A stretch of 64,000 nucleotides of DNA from Malaya genurostris (lineage: Eukaryota > Arthropoda > Insecta > Diptera > Culicidae), in the NCBI RefSeq assembly GCF_030247185.1, contig NC_080571.1, forward strand, positions 68,362,172 through 68,426,171, written 5' to 3'. The notes beneath the pieces were generated by a model. That model made no database searches, had not been told where the DNA came from, and saw only the letters and a list, made by a program, of their open reading frames with translations. Position 1 is the stretch's first letter. Every line of letters begins with the position of its first letter. Of the stretch, positions 25,733 to 37,869 are shown in pieces. Position numbers and translations under genes: made by a program.

Positions 25733-28484
25733 TCACGTCTCCTCAGTGCGGCACATCTCGTCGAAAACGTTTTCTACATTTAATGCCGGCATCGATCTTC
25801 TTATCGCCTCGAATCTGGGGTAAATGAACACTACGTGCTCCGGTGGCTCCTCCACATTCACGCACTCCGGGTAGAAGGGCGAAGCGGCATGGCCAAACCG
25901 ATGTAGGTACTGCCTGAAGCAGCCATGACCAGACAAAAACTGGGTTAGGTGGAAGTTCACTTCTCCATGCTTCCGGTTCACCCAGGTTGACACATTAGGG
26001 ATGAGCCGATGGGTCCATCTCCCTTTCTCCGTGGAATCCCTTCCTGTTGCCACTTTGCCATTGAGGCCGTTCGCACTAACGTTCTCACTTGCCTGGTCGT
26101 CCTCCGCACGTAGCACTCGATATCCTCCTCCAATGTAATGCAGATTGGGATCATCCCTGCAATCACACAAACTGCCTCCGACGATATCTTGCTATATGCG
26201 CTCGCTACTCGCATGGCCATGAGCCGGAACGCACTGTTTAGCTTCGTCCGATTTCGCTTGGTTTTTAGCGCCGCACCCCAGGCTGGAACTCCGTACCGCA
26301 GTATCGAAGATGACACACTCGCCAGCAGCCGCCTCTTGCTGCTTCTTGGACCACCGGTGTTTGGCATAATCCTTGACAGTGCGTTGATCGCCTTCGCCGC
26401 CTTTTCGCAGGCGTAGTCGACGTGGCTGTTGAAGTTTAGCCGATCGTCGATCATCACACCCAGATGCTTCAGTTGTCGCTTCGATGCTATTGCGTGTTCT
26501 CCGATGGAGATTTCCACTCGCTGCACTGCCTTGTAGTTGCTCTCCAATAGCACATCCGTTTTGTGGTGGGCTATCTTCAGCTTGACTCCATTCATCCAGT
26601 TTTCGATGATGCCAATCGATTCTACCGCCAACATTTCTACCTCCTCCGGCGTCTCGCCTGTTACTGATAAAACGATATCGTCCGCGAAACCCACGAGCAC
26701 GACGCCTGTGGGTAGCTGCAGCGGAAGCACTCCGTTGCACATAGCGTTCCACAGCGTTGGTCCTAAGGTGGAGCCTTGTGGAACTCCCGCCGACACATTC
26801 ATCCTCCTCTGTCTAGCTTCAGTGTCGTACACCAAGAGTCTGTTCTGGAAGTAGCTTTTCAAGATCCGACACAGGTAGTCTGGAACCCGCATTCTATGCA
26901 GCGCTACGGCGATAGCCTCCCAGCTGGCGCTATTGAACGCGTTCTTGACGTCAATTGTGATTACGGTTTCCTCTCCTCTTCTGTTTGGACGCCTTCTCGG
27001 CCCTCTCTAGGACCGTCCGGATAGCATCCACCGTCGACTTTTCCTTCCGAAATCCGAACTGCAACCGTGACAGTCCATTCTCTCCTTCTGTAAACGGCTC
27101 CACCTTGTTAAGGATGACCTTCTCCAGCAGCTTCCCAAGTGTGTCCAGCAGGTATATCGGTCTATACGATGCTGGATCCCCCGGCGGTTTTCCTGGCTTT
27201 GGCAGTAAAACCAGTTTCTGTACCTTTCAAATGTCTGGGAAGTGGCCTTCTTCCAAACATTTCTGCATCGCCGACCTGAGTCACTTTCAGTTTTTTCGCC
27301 ACTGCTTCTAACTCGGCATTGGAGACCTGCCGAGCTTCCGCACTACCTTCGTCTACGGGTCGTGCTTCGGAAAGAGACCCTCTACGATTATCTTCAGCTT
27401 ATCTGGACAAATTTCGGCTGGCGTCGCTGGATCTTTGATCTTCGCCATCACGACTCGGTACGCGTTACCCCAGTGGTTTGCGTCGGCTTCTCTGCATAGC
27501 TCCTTGTGGCAGTTCGATTTGCTCACGATTATCTCCTTTTTAAATGCGGCTATGGCCTCCTGGAACGCCAACTTCCGCTCCTCTCTATCCGGGAGGATTC
27601 TTGCCCTCTGGTAGCATCTTCTGGCTCTTAGGCAGGCAGCACGGAGGGTGCCGAGTGTCTCATTCCACCAATGTGCAGGACGCCGTCTGTACCTTGGCTC
27701 CCGTTTTCGTGGCATAGTAGTGTCGCATGCCCTTGTAATCACTCTTGTCAGCTCTACCGCATCCATGTCTGGAGTGTCGCTGTTCGCACGGAGTGCTTCG
27801 ACGTAGAGGTCCTTGTCGAAGGCCTTCGTCTTCCACTTTCGCTCGCATGTTCTGCTTCCCTGTATGGCCGTGGGGTTCCGTTGGCCAACGCTGTAGCAGA
27901 CCATCTGATGATCACTATGGGTGTACTCTTCGCTTACTCTCCAGTTCATGCTGCGCGCCAGCGATGGGCTGCAGAAGGTAATGTCGATGATCGACTCCCG
28001 CCCGTCTTTCCTGAATGTGCTAACGGTGCCAGCGTTGCACAGTTGAACCTCCAACTTCGCTAGCGCTTCCAGCAGGCTGTAACCTCTAGCGTTGGTTAGC
28101 CTGCTACCCCGCCCACGCATTGAAGTCTCCGCCGATCAGTACTGGCCTGCGTCCAACCAGATTGTCGGTTAACTCCTCCAGCATTCGATCGAATTTCTCC
28201 GCTGTCCACCTTGGGGGTGCATAGCAGCTGCATACGAAGATGCCGTTGATTTTGGCGATGACGAAACCTTCGTACGTGCTTGCAACCACCTCCTGAATAG
28301 GAAATCTTCCAGTCACATGTATAGCAGTCGTTCTCGTACTATCTGCCACTCAGTTGTTGTTACCGAGAGGAACTCGATACGGCTCTGCAATAATCGCAAC
28401 GTCGCACTTTGCTTCTGTTGTTGACTGCCTCAACAGTTGCTGTGCGGTGTCGCAATGATTCAGGTTTATCTGAATTATCTCCAT
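25733..28484 (-). pseudogene. R1-type LINE ORF2: AP endonuclease plus reverse transcriptase, broken
   Basis: The endonuclease is seen as INLNHCDTAQQLL near the start, IIAEPYRVPLGNNN, then PVLIGGDFNAW (about 28110-28130) and YTHSDHQMVCYS (about 27910), the Asp and His catalytic blocks. The RT follows with LQFGFRKEKSTVDAI, AGVPQGSTLGPTLWN and the catalytic box VGFADDIVLS. A C-terminal Cys/His-type region ends EEPPEHVVFIYPRFEA near 25800. An in-frame stop follows GNNN (about 28350). Frameshifts occur near 28110, 27350-26900 and 26020. The start is ATG at 28484, overlapping the ORF1 stop. Confidence 0.88.
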
Positions 28485-29872
28485 TACTGTTGACCTGCGA
28501 TTCCCTTCTTATATGCAGGGCACTTGTATCCACTCGTCGAGTGGGCGTTTCCTTCTTCCGTAGTGCAGAGCATGCACTTTGGCGCCTGCGAGCAGTCCTT
28601 CGCAATGTGTCCCTTCTCTCCGCATTTTCTGCATTGTTCAGATCTGTCTGGGCCTTTGCAGATGGCCGACATGTGTCCGAAGCCCATGCACTTGAAGCAT
28701 CGCAAAACCCGTTTGCTGTCACTCCTTACTACTCGGGCGGCGACTCTTAGCGGGCACACCGAACAGCCAACTCGTACCTTGCCTATCTTCAGCAATTTGC
28801 TGGCCGCAGGCAACGATAGTGTATCATCGCTGTTTGTGTGCCTTGATACCCCTTCATCAGCCGGATCGTTAGAACCTCTTCTCCCAATTCGCATTGCGTC
28901 TTCAGTACACTACCAAGCTCCTCTACTGTTGTGATCTCGTCCAGGTATCGGCATTCGATCGTTGCTTCCTGGCACAAAGCCTTCACGTTCCCGCCATCCC
29001 CGACGAGGTCGCCTAATGACTTGGCGAACTGCTCTCGGTAGGCAGAACTTTTAATCGCTGGATCCTTCTTCAGTTCAAACAGCATATCTCCTTGCTGAGT
29101 GCGCCTGGTTCTCACCACGTTCTCACTCAGTTTCTCCTACTCCGGATCTTCTCGGACTTTCTTGAGGATTGCTGCGTACGACTGTTGGTCGTTTGCCTTG
29201 ACCAGCAGGGCGTCTCCCATGTGTCTCTCCGGATGGGGTAGACGGCGTTCTTGCCAGCTCTCTTTGGATCTCCTTTTATCACGAACCGGTATTCTTTCCT
29301 TTTCGATCCGATTATTCCCTTTCGTTTCCTCCTTTTTGGACTGATTTTTCTTCTTCTCCTTGCGATTTATGGCGACGTTGGTTCTCTCGTCGCTCGACTC
29401 CTCACTACCTTGAACATTCTTTGTCTTCTTTGGGTCTTCTTCCTCGCCTGGTGTTTCTCGACTCCGCTTGTTCGAGCTCTTATTTCTGTGTCCTTTCGGG
29501 GTCTCCTGCCTTTCGGTTGACGCTTCCACCGCCGCCATCTGCTCCAAGGCCAGCTTCAAAGCATTTTCAGCAGACTCTGCTCTCTACTGCAGCGCTGTGT
29601 GCTCGCGGTCAGCTTCCATCACGGCATATCTGAGGCTCGACACCCTTAGCTTAATCTCGAGGTGCACGTTGCTACGGCCCTTTACGTATTCGTGCAGCTC
29701 GATGACCTTCCTGTTCAACTCCATCATTGACACCTTGGGCCTCGCAAGTTGTAGGCCTTCTTGAGTGGTGCAGCTGCTCGGTGTAGGCACCGAAGGCCCT
29801 CCTTTAGTGCTGCCGCTAGGTGTGGACATTTGGCTCGTTACCCCTTTTGTTCTAAAGAGTCCATGTTGCCCA
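28484..29872 (-). pseudogene. R1-type LINE ORF1 (gag-like, zinc knuckles), frameshifted
   Basis: Four pieces in shifting frames read leftwards. From 29872: MSTPSGSTKGGPSVPTPSS and a helical region. About 29559-29137: a Lys/Glu-rich basic segment. About 29118-28789: the conserved mid domain (LKKDPAIKSSAYREQFA, TTVEELGSVL). About 28894-28484: zinc knuckles CFKCMGFGHMSAIC and CRKCGEKGHIAKDC plus a third CMLC...H...C. This is the order of R1-clade gag proteins, which bind element RNA. At least three frameshifts. Confidence 0.85.
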
Positions 29873-29903
29873 TCTCGTGGCTGTGGGGGGGGGGGTTGAG
29901 TGG

Positions 29904-30180
<277 letters not shown>

Positions 30181-31998
30181 TGTTTTTTTATAGAGAGTGG
30201 TAAGGCGAATCTGCACGCCAGACCTGTGAAGATGGCTCAGGTTCGACGGACTTAACCCGCTCAAGTGCTTTCACGGTAACTCGATATGCTCCCTCTGTTA
30301 GCACAACCAACATCTCCGGAACTACCTATGGTATTACTTCGGAGGGTGGTTCACATGCAAACTGCACCACACCGATTAGTTGCACTATGCTCCATGCTGA
30401 GCCCTTTGGCTCCGATTTTATGTTTATTCCTGTCACATGCTAAGCCCTTCGGCTCCCAATTAATCCGGTGGCATTTATCACCCGTACCCGCGCAGATGCG
30501 GTTCTCGTCTGTAATCTGGTGGAACTTCTTTCGAGACCGGGCCTCTTTACGGGCCTACCGGTAGGGTGCCGGAGTTACTCCAGAGATTCCGGTGGACCCT
30601 AGCCTCCGGTTCCCTGGCGCCCCGACGATCCGAAACCGGTTTACGACGCGCCTATTCAACTAGCCCCCGGTGGTGGGTCTAGCCTACCCGACGAAGAGTT
30701 TCCCGGCGAAGAAACCTCTCTTGAAACCGAGCAGCATTCCACACGCTTCGTCCGTCTTCTTAGGGTGCCGAAAACAGTCCGGCATTCTTCGTCTTTGGAC
30801 CTGGGTCATTTGACGCTGCTCTTCTCGCCAACTCCTCTGCAGTGTGGACATAATCTGAACAACTGTCCGGTTCACCGTGTTCCATTTTCCTTCCTCACTG
30901 CTCATCCTTTGAACGGTGTTCTCCACGCTGACATCGGCGCCAACGATGGCAGTCATTTCGCTACGCGGTTGAATAAACCGTGGGCAACTGAATATTACGT
31001 GCTCCGGCGTTTCTTCTGTGTCCTGGCACTCAAGACACAACGGCGACCTTGCGTGGCCAAATCTGTGCAGGACAGGAATTGCGTCAGTTGGAAGTTCACC
31101 TCACCGTGCACTCGAGATGTCCAAACCGACATGTTAGGAATTAATCGATGCGTCCACCTTCCTTTCTCCGCGTTGTCCCACTGCTGTTGCCATTTAGTGA
31201 GCGTGTCTCGGTCCCTGTAGCATAAGCTATCCTCTTCCAGTAGCAGACAGATGGGGATCATTCCGGCTATCACGTGCACAGCGTCTGACGATATTGTTCG
31301 GTACGAACTTGCCACGCGCATTGCCATCAGTCTGAAAGTGCGGTTCAACTAGGCTCGGTTCCTTCCTGTTGTCAGTGCCATCGACCACGCTGGAGCTTCG
31401 TATCGTACGATCGATGATGACACGCTCGCCAGTAACCTCCTCTTGCTACTGACAATCGCGGAATTATTGGGCATAATCCGAGATAACGTCAATATCACCT
31501 TCTTGCATATGTAGTCAACGTGACTATTAAAGTTCATTCGATCGTCCAGTATCCCGCCCAGATGCTTGACCTCACGCTTCGAGTTGATGATGCACTCGCC
31601 GACCGACATGCTTGCATGTTGCACCGCCTTTCGGTTGCTGATGATGATCATTTCAGTCTTTTCATGTGCCAGCACCAGCTTCTTCTCCCGCATCCAATTC
31701 TCAACGACGTCTACTTCCTCCATGGCGAGAACCTCCACCCCTTCTCGAGACTCGCCGATTACTAGGAGCGCCACATCATCCGCAAAGCCGACAATCCTAA
31801 CTCTCCTGGGCAGATTTAGCTTCAGCACTTCATCGTACATAATGTTCCACAACGTGGGCCCAGGATCCCTGTGGAACGCCTGCCGTGACAGACATATTTT
31901 TGTATCCGGCATCTGTCTCGTATATCAGCGTCCTCAACTTGTACAACGAGTCGGCTATTGCTACCCAGCTGGCACTGTTGAAAGCATTTTTTACGTCC
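30181..31998 (-). mobile_element. R1-type LINE, 5'-truncated (copy 2)
   Basis: RT sequence starts at the truncated end near 31998 (ITLDVKNAFNSASW read on minus) and runs to a stop at 30684. About 500 bp of GC-richer non-coding sequence follows (30181-30683), probably the 3' UTR. The truncated 5' end joins TG-repeat sequence of a family X element at 31999. Confidence 0.8.
30684..31998 (-). pseudogene. R1-type LINE reverse transcriptase, C-terminal half, broken (copy 2)
   Basis: The minus strand carries TLDVKNAFNSASW, a frameshifted AGVPQGS region, GPTLWNIMYDEVL, the catalytic box VGFADDVALL, the thumb region KREVKHLGGILDDRMNFNSH, then WTHRLIPNMSVWTSRVHGEV and a C-terminal Cys-rich block (CLECQDTEETPEHVIFSC). 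There is an in-frame TAG at 31349-31351 and a frameshift near 31035. It resembles copy 1 throughout but is clearly a different subfamily. Confidence 0.85.
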
Positions 31999-32505
31999 AA
32001 TGTGATGTGTGTGTGTGTGTGTATGTTACAAAGAATGTCACTCTATTTTCTCAGAGATGGCTGAACCGATTTTCACAAACTTTGATTCCAATGAAAGGTC
32101 TTATAGTCTCATATAATTTTCGTGAATTTCATTTGGATCCAACTACCGGTTCCGGAATTACAAGGCAATATATGCCAAAATCGATTTTTTACAAACTTAG
32201 GCTCAAATAAAAGTTCCTATAGGTTGCTGTTTAATTTCATCCGGGTCCGACTTCCGGTTCCAGAACAATAGGGTAAAGTGTGTTTAATCATTTAGTGCGG
32301 CGATGCAAAATAAAGATTTTTTTTTATTACTTTAAATATATATTTACAAATTGAAAAGGTTGTGTTAATTTATATCCAAAGAAAGTTTCTTATTTCATTC
32401 AAGATCGAAAAAAAACTTCTTAACCGAATCTTCTAGTGATACTTTTGAAAATATAAGTAATATGAGAAAGGCATGATTACACCACTGGGTGGGGTAAAAA
32501 AGGTT
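31999..32505 (-). repeat. Family X repeat, reverse, truncated at its TG core
   Basis: It starts in TG repeats, passes the 'gagatggctgaaccgatt' and 'cggttccggaattacaagg' blocks, and ends with 'tatgagaaaggcatgattac', the CCACTGGGTGG palindrome and poly-T. The missing half beyond the TG core has been replaced by the R1-type LINE. Confidence 0.75.
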
Positions 32506-32819
32506 TTATTCAGTATTTTCACTAAAATTTTTGACTGATTTTGTGAAAATAGGATTTCACTATAACTATTTGAAAAAAATATGTTAAAAAAGTTTTGCCC
32601 TTTTTAAAAGACAGTCTGTGTCAATTTTGGAAAAACAAAGGATGCAAACCAAGTAACAAAGTCTACATGTACAGAAAATTTCATTCAAATTTGAGTGAGT
32701 GAGTTTCGAAAAATTAAGAAAAAATATTGAAGTACAAATTGTTCTTTGAACGAAGTGATTAGTGTGAGAAAGTGAAATGAGCTACATTTTAGGGTAATAG
32801 AGATATTTTGGCCCACTTT

Positions 32820-33467
<648 letters not shown>

Positions 33468-34483
33468 GGTCTTCAGGGCTCTAAAATTTATACAATCTGA
33501 TAGTCTAAAATCAGAGTAGAGAGAATCCTGCGCTTGTCCTAGCGCAAAATTTGGCTAACCCCTAAATTACCAAATCTGCATCGGACAGAAAAAAAGTCGA
33601 AAACGCATTTTCGTTCGGCACGTCAGTAAAGACATTGCACTCCGTTGCACAATAAAAAAGGTTCTGCAAACAGCACAGTCTGGTTTGCTGTTAGAATTTA
33701 ACTGCCGAGTTTAGCAATAAGTAATGCAATTTAAACTGTTCTGCTCTGATTAGTCGAAGACGAAACGTAAAAATATTAAATGAAAATTGTCATCTGCACT
33801 TCAGCACAAATTCACAGCACCATTTCAAATCCAATGCTGCTGAACATGCCTTTACTGAAGATCATGAATGTAGAAATAATGACATAATCTTTTTAAGACT
33901 TATTTTTAAGGGTAGTAGCTTTAAATTTGATCAGTATCTAACGAGGAAACACATGAAGAGACAGCGTAATTGACTACAAGAACCAAGCATGCTTCGCTTT
34001 ACTTGGCCGTCACAGCATTCAATGATAGTATGTATATCTATGGAAACACGGTCAACAGAAAAGCTGCTTTACCGTCAGACACTGATTAGAGAATTTATAA
34101 TAAGAAGAAAAACATAGGAGTAATCCTGACTCTGTTAAACTATGACAAAGGAAAAATTTTCTCCTGGCTTTTCAAGTAAGTACCTAAATATGAAAAGCGA
34201 ACAAAGACAGGAAATATATAAATATTCCAAGTTACTACCTATAAGTAACTTAGCGAAATGTTAATGGTTTACCGGAACTAGTATAAAAAAGAAAGCACTG
34301 CAGTTTATTTCGAACAGATTTAGAGCTGACACACTGGTAAAGGATTCAAATAGCACATTTGTATACCGTATGAAATAGTTGCTTCTGTGAAATAAATAAA
34401 TCTTTGAACATTGAAAATAAAATCGTTCAAAAAATTGTCAATGTTCACACTGGCCAGATTCATTTGAAGCAAAAAGTTCTAAA
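33468..34483. other. No gene; contains a hammerhead-like repeat
   Basis: AT-rich DNA with no recognisable coding region. It holds the motif at 33690-33790 described separately. Confidence 0.4.
33690..33790 (+). ncRNA. Hammerhead-ribozyme-like core in a dispersed repeat (site 1)
   Basis: CTGATTA at 33746-33752 is followed by a perfect three-pair hairpin GTC-GAA-GAC (33753-33761) and GAAAC (33762-33766). This is the layout of the hammerhead core (CUGAUGA, stem II, GAAA), with one core change (G to T). Upstream, AGTTTA and TAAACT could pair as stem I. I could not build a full stem III with a cleavage triplet. The flanks align with sites at 37067 and about 44840, so it is a repeat feature, not an isolated match. 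Confidence 0.35.
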
Positions 34484-35780
34484 GACTGTCCCAGAAAGTA
34501 TGGACGCAACCAAAAACCGCTGCCGTTTCGCAATGGCTCAGATTCTGTCAATTTTTATGTCTGCGTCCTGTTGTTTACACTCTTCTCTAACCACTTGTGC
34601 AGTTGTTTATTCGTTTTCATTAGTGTGTTTCGAAATGCGTGGACTTTCAGTAGAACAACGTCGAAAAATTGTGTACAAATGGCGCACAGAACGCGGACTG
34701 TCAATGAGAAAGATAGCAAAAATGGAAGGAGTAAGTGAAAAAGCCGTGCGAAATGCAATCAGGAAGTTCTGTGAGGATAACACCTTTGAGGATAAACCGA
34801 AAACGGGTCGTAAAAAAGGTCCTGCTAACCCTCAGTTGGATAAACGTATACTGAAGGCGTTCGAGCAAAAGAAGGAGGTTTCAGGTCGGGATGAGGCCGA
34901 AAAAGTGGGCACTTCGAAGTCAAATGTTCTTCGTGCTAAAGAACGTTTGAATCTTCGAACCTATAAGAAGCAGAAACAACCAAAACGTAGTCCGAAACAA
35001 GAAGCATCGATCAGGCCGAGGGTTCGAAAGCTGTACAGTACGATTCTTGCTGGAAATTTGAACTGCATAACCATGGACGACGAAACCTACGTGAAATTCG
35101 ATTACAAATCCTTGCCCGGACCACAATATTATACGGTGCGAGAAGGGCAAGTGTTAAACCAGTCCGAGACATGGATTGAAATCGAAAAATTTGGAAAGAA
35201 AGCTATGGTCTGGCAAGCAATTTGTAGCTGCGGTAAGATTTCGAAAGCCTTCATCACCACTGCTTCAATGGAGAGCGAAATATACATCAAGGAATGTTTA
35301 CAAAAACGTTTTCTATTTATGATTAGAAGCCACAAGGATCCTGTTGTCTTCTGGCAAGATCTTGCTTCTTGCCACTACTCGAAATCAACGGTAGAATGGT
35401 ATACTACCAAAAATGTTACTTTCGTCCCAAAAGACATGAATCCACCAAATTGCCCACAACTTCGACCAATTGAGGAATTTTGGGCATTAACGAAGGCACA
35501 TCTAAGGAAACATGTCTCGGCAGCCGAAACCATTCAACAGTTCGAGAAAGATTTGAAAAAAGTGTCAAAACTTGTCGCCAAGAAGTCTGTACGGAATTTA
35601 ATGAGGAACGTTCGCAAGAAGGTGCGCCAGCTAGTCTACAATGGCTAAGTAGCAAATGTTGAGAATAAAATTCTGTTGTTGTAGTCTAATATTATCAGTA
35701 TACCGATTAAAATTTGAATATCTAACACTTGTGAATTATTTACAAAGAAAACAAAGTGCGTCCATACTTCCTGGGACAGT
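34484..35780 (+). mobile_element. Tc1/mariner DD37E transposon, apparently intact
   Basis: The tips ACTGTCCCAGAAAGTATGGA and TCCATACTTCCTGGGACAGT are inverted repeats, 24 bp with one difference. They enclose one uninterrupted transposase gene. The right side is followed by ATATAT; the left side lacks an obvious TA, so the target duplication is not clean. Its TIRs differ from those of the 2955 element although the transposases are related. Confidence 0.88.
34635..35648 (+). CDS. Tc1-like DD37E transposase, full-length
   Basis: 337 residues. It cuts and pastes its own element by binding the TIRs and catalysing strand transfer. Residues 1-45 form the first helix-turn-helix domain (LSVEQRRKIVYKWRTE...). 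A GRKKGP basic motif follows at 58-63, then a second DNA-binding region to about 125. The catalytic core has D149 (MDDETY), D242 (FWQDLASCHY) and E280 (CPQLRPIEEFW), with 37 residues between the last two. This matches the DD37E family described from mosquitoes. The start at 34635 is chosen because the frame's earlier methionines lie in or outside the TIR and MRGLSVEQRR begins the conserved domain. All key residues are present and there are no stops, so it may be active. Confidence 0.9.
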   Translation: MRGLSVEQRRKIVYKWRTERGLSMRKIAKMEGVSEKAVRNAIRKFCEDNTFEDKPKTGRKKGPANPQLDKRILKAFEQKKEVSGRDEAEKVGTSKSNVLRAKERLNLRTYKKQKQPKRSPKQEASIRPRVRKLYSTILAGNLNCITMDDETYVKFDYKSLPGPQYYTVREGQVLNQSETWIEIEKFGKKAMVWQAICSCGKISKAFITTASMESEIYIKECLQKRFLFMIRSHKDPVVFWQDLASCHYSKSTVEWYTTKNVTFVPKDMNPPNCPQLRPIEEFWALTKAHLRKHVSAAETIQQFEKDLKKVSKLVAKKSVRNLMRNVRKKVRQLVYNG

Positions 35781-36280
35781 ATATATATATAAACTTCACC
35801 AGGATTGAATTTATCTGAATCGACAAATTAGATGTAATTAAAACAGTTAACATATCAAACTCCGTCCGGCGTGCGACCCACCCAGTTTGACCTAACCAAG
35901 TCCATAAAATAACAACCGGAAAATCGTGGTCTGGAATGTTTCCCGCCTTATAATAACGACGACTCGTTTGGGTCACATGCAGTTCCATCTCAGGCATATC
36001 GCATGCCAGTGGCGATAATTGGTTGCTAGCTACAGCAACAACAGCAACAGCAACGAATAAAAAAAGCAAGCAAAATATTCCCGCAAATGTTCCACATAAA
36101 CATAACATAATCCTTTTAGCAAGCATCATCAGCACTGCTCTGCCCACTCGAACGGAGACACTATTTCCCTTCATTTGCCCTTCCGGCACTGGGTGTAACA
36201 GAGAGAAAGAGACAGACAGAGAGAGAGAGAGCAAAAAAAAAACACAGAACTCGGAAAATTGCACATAGCACAATTTTCAG
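35781..36280. other. No gene recognised; CAA/CAG-rich patch
   Basis: It includes a short CAACAG-type repeat (about 36032-36055) and a GA-rich run at 36200-36235. A minus-strand open frame of 177 codons (36273-35740) is hydrophobic and low-complexity and not convincing. This GC-richer stretch may be unique host DNA. Confidence 0.35.
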
Positions 36281-36478
36281 TGGCGTGGAAAATTGCGAGT
36301 ATCGCTTAATACGACTTTTCCATACTCGGTCAAAGATTCCATTACTTGGTCAACGATGGCACCACCGATTACCAGAGGGGTGGATTTGGGGCAACGGGAA
36401 CCAGGCGCAGTGCGGGAAATCCCTTTGCCGTCGGGCCGGCAGTCAACGTCACCATCGATGACCTTGTTCTTGTTCAGG
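36281..36478 (+). CDS. Candidate internal exon of an unknown host gene
   Basis: A GC-rich segment bounded by an acceptor-like AATTTTCAG (ending 36280) and a donor-like CAG|GTCAGTATG (from 36479). One plus frame is open throughout (66 codons, including YSVKDSITWSTMAPPITRG). I do not recognise the peptide. The minus strand is also open (36537-36277) and contains PLVIGGAIVDQV, faintly like the start of a PfkB-type sugar kinase. The strand is therefore uncertain and no function is assigned. Confidence 0.2.
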
Positions 36479-36479
36479 T

Positions 36480-37644
36480 CAGTATGATTTCCCCGAATGG
36501 AGCTCGGAGAGCTTGGAGATTCCTTTGATCCTAACAAAATCTTAACGGAAATACGGTGGGATTGTGTGGTTTGACTGAACGAGACGATTTGGTTTGATTA
36601 ATTAATCGATTCGTATGAAATGCTTTTTTTAATCTCAGAGGACTAACTTCCATGGAATAGTACGTTTAACAATAGTGAACTTTACCGTCAGTGATCTTCA
36701 GTTAGAATAAAATGCTAAAATATGTTTTCCATTCAAGAATATAATTGAAGCCATGTAACTTCGCTTGTTGCTTTGGAAGACAAAGGCTAAAATCAAACAA
36801 CTGAAGACGAGAGTTTTTGCTCTTCGACAATGCAATGTTAAAGCAACATGGGGGATTTTTTATCTCAAACCATTTATTCGAACGTTAAGAGATTTTAGTT
36901 ACAAACAAAACCGTTTGGATCACTTAAGCCAGTTTGTTCGAAGCGCACATGAATAATTTCACATTTTTACGTTTCGTTTTCGACTTATTAGTGCATTAGC
37001 AGTTTATGTTGTGCTACAAATGCCACTTTATGCTAAAACATAAACCACCAAGCGGACGTAACTGCACTGATGAGACGATGACGAAACGTCAAAATATTAA
37101 ACTATTCATGTACTTTTTTGTGCGAACGGTATCCATGAGATACCATAAACCTCTGAATAATAACTATCAAATGACGACCCGGAAGTTGTCATATGCTTTT
37201 TTCGTTAGGCACTTCATGAAAGACAGAAATAAGTGTTTTGAAAATAACGATAAATTTACATTTACTTTGCGGTTTCTGTTGAACTGTGAGGTGGCATTAG
37301 CAGTATAATACAAACTGCCAGTGCATTGTTGAGATGAACCCGTTTTGTACAAAATTCACATAACTATTCTCTGTTTTGTTTCACGTTTTATCTTCGGCGT
37401 ATCAATGTATGATCGTTAAAATAAACTTACCATTGCCACTACTAAATCGTGGGTACCTGATTAATTAAATTGAATTTGTGGCATCGCTAAGATATTGCGC
37501 TTCGGTGCAATTGTGTGCAACATGTCCGGCTATATCATATTCAGCTTCGTATGATAAGAGACTGCTAGACCGGTGAGCATGGTCTAATTTTCTTGATTTG
37601 TTTAAGGTCATCGTCCAAGTAGTATGGGCGCGAGTGGTTTTAGA
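36480..37644. other. No gene; contains a second hammerhead-like site
   Basis: AT-rich. Apart from the motif at 36985-37105, nothing is recognised. Confidence 0.4.
36985..37105 (+). ncRNA. Hammerhead-ribozyme-like core (site 2)
   Basis: CTGATGA (37067-37073) is the exact hammerhead core half. It is followed by GAC-GAT-GAC (37074-37082) and GAAAC (37083-37087). GACGT at 37055-37059 can pair with ACGTC (37086-37090) as stem III, and the next base, A, would be an allowed cleavage position. Stem II has one mismatch (A-A) and the candidate stem I loop is very short. GTTTATGTT and AACATAAAC upstream form a nine-pair inverted repeat. Probably a decayed copy. Confidence 0.35.
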
Positions 37645-37800
37645 AAAATTTCTATGGAAAATTTGAATTTTGTTTGCCCAAACCAAAAACATACCGACCA
37701 TCGAAAAAAATTCATCTATCTGCAGGGCAAAAATGGCTGGAAAATTCGAAGAATTTTCCGAAAGTTATCAAGAAACCTACTGATGAATGTAAGCTTTTGT
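37645..37800 (+). repeat. Dispersed repeat, partner of 42860-43045
   Basis: 'ctatggaaaatttga', 'cccaaaccaaaaa', 'tctatctgcagggcaaaaat' and the following block match the reverse complement of 42860-43045. The function is unknown. Confidence 0.65.
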
Positions 37801-37869
37801 GAACTTTTCCACTTCTTTCGAAAAATAATGCGTTGAAAAAATACGTTTTCTTCAAATTATCTCATTTTT

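Noticed and set aside
30286..30564. 92-codon plus frame in the putative LINE 3' UTR
   Set aside because: It lies in the non-coding tail of the minus-strand R1-type LINE and has no recognised domain.
35740..36273. 177-codon hydrophobic frame on the minus strand
   Set aside because: Composition comes from CTCT- and CTGTTG-type low-complexity runs, with no domain and no supporting context.
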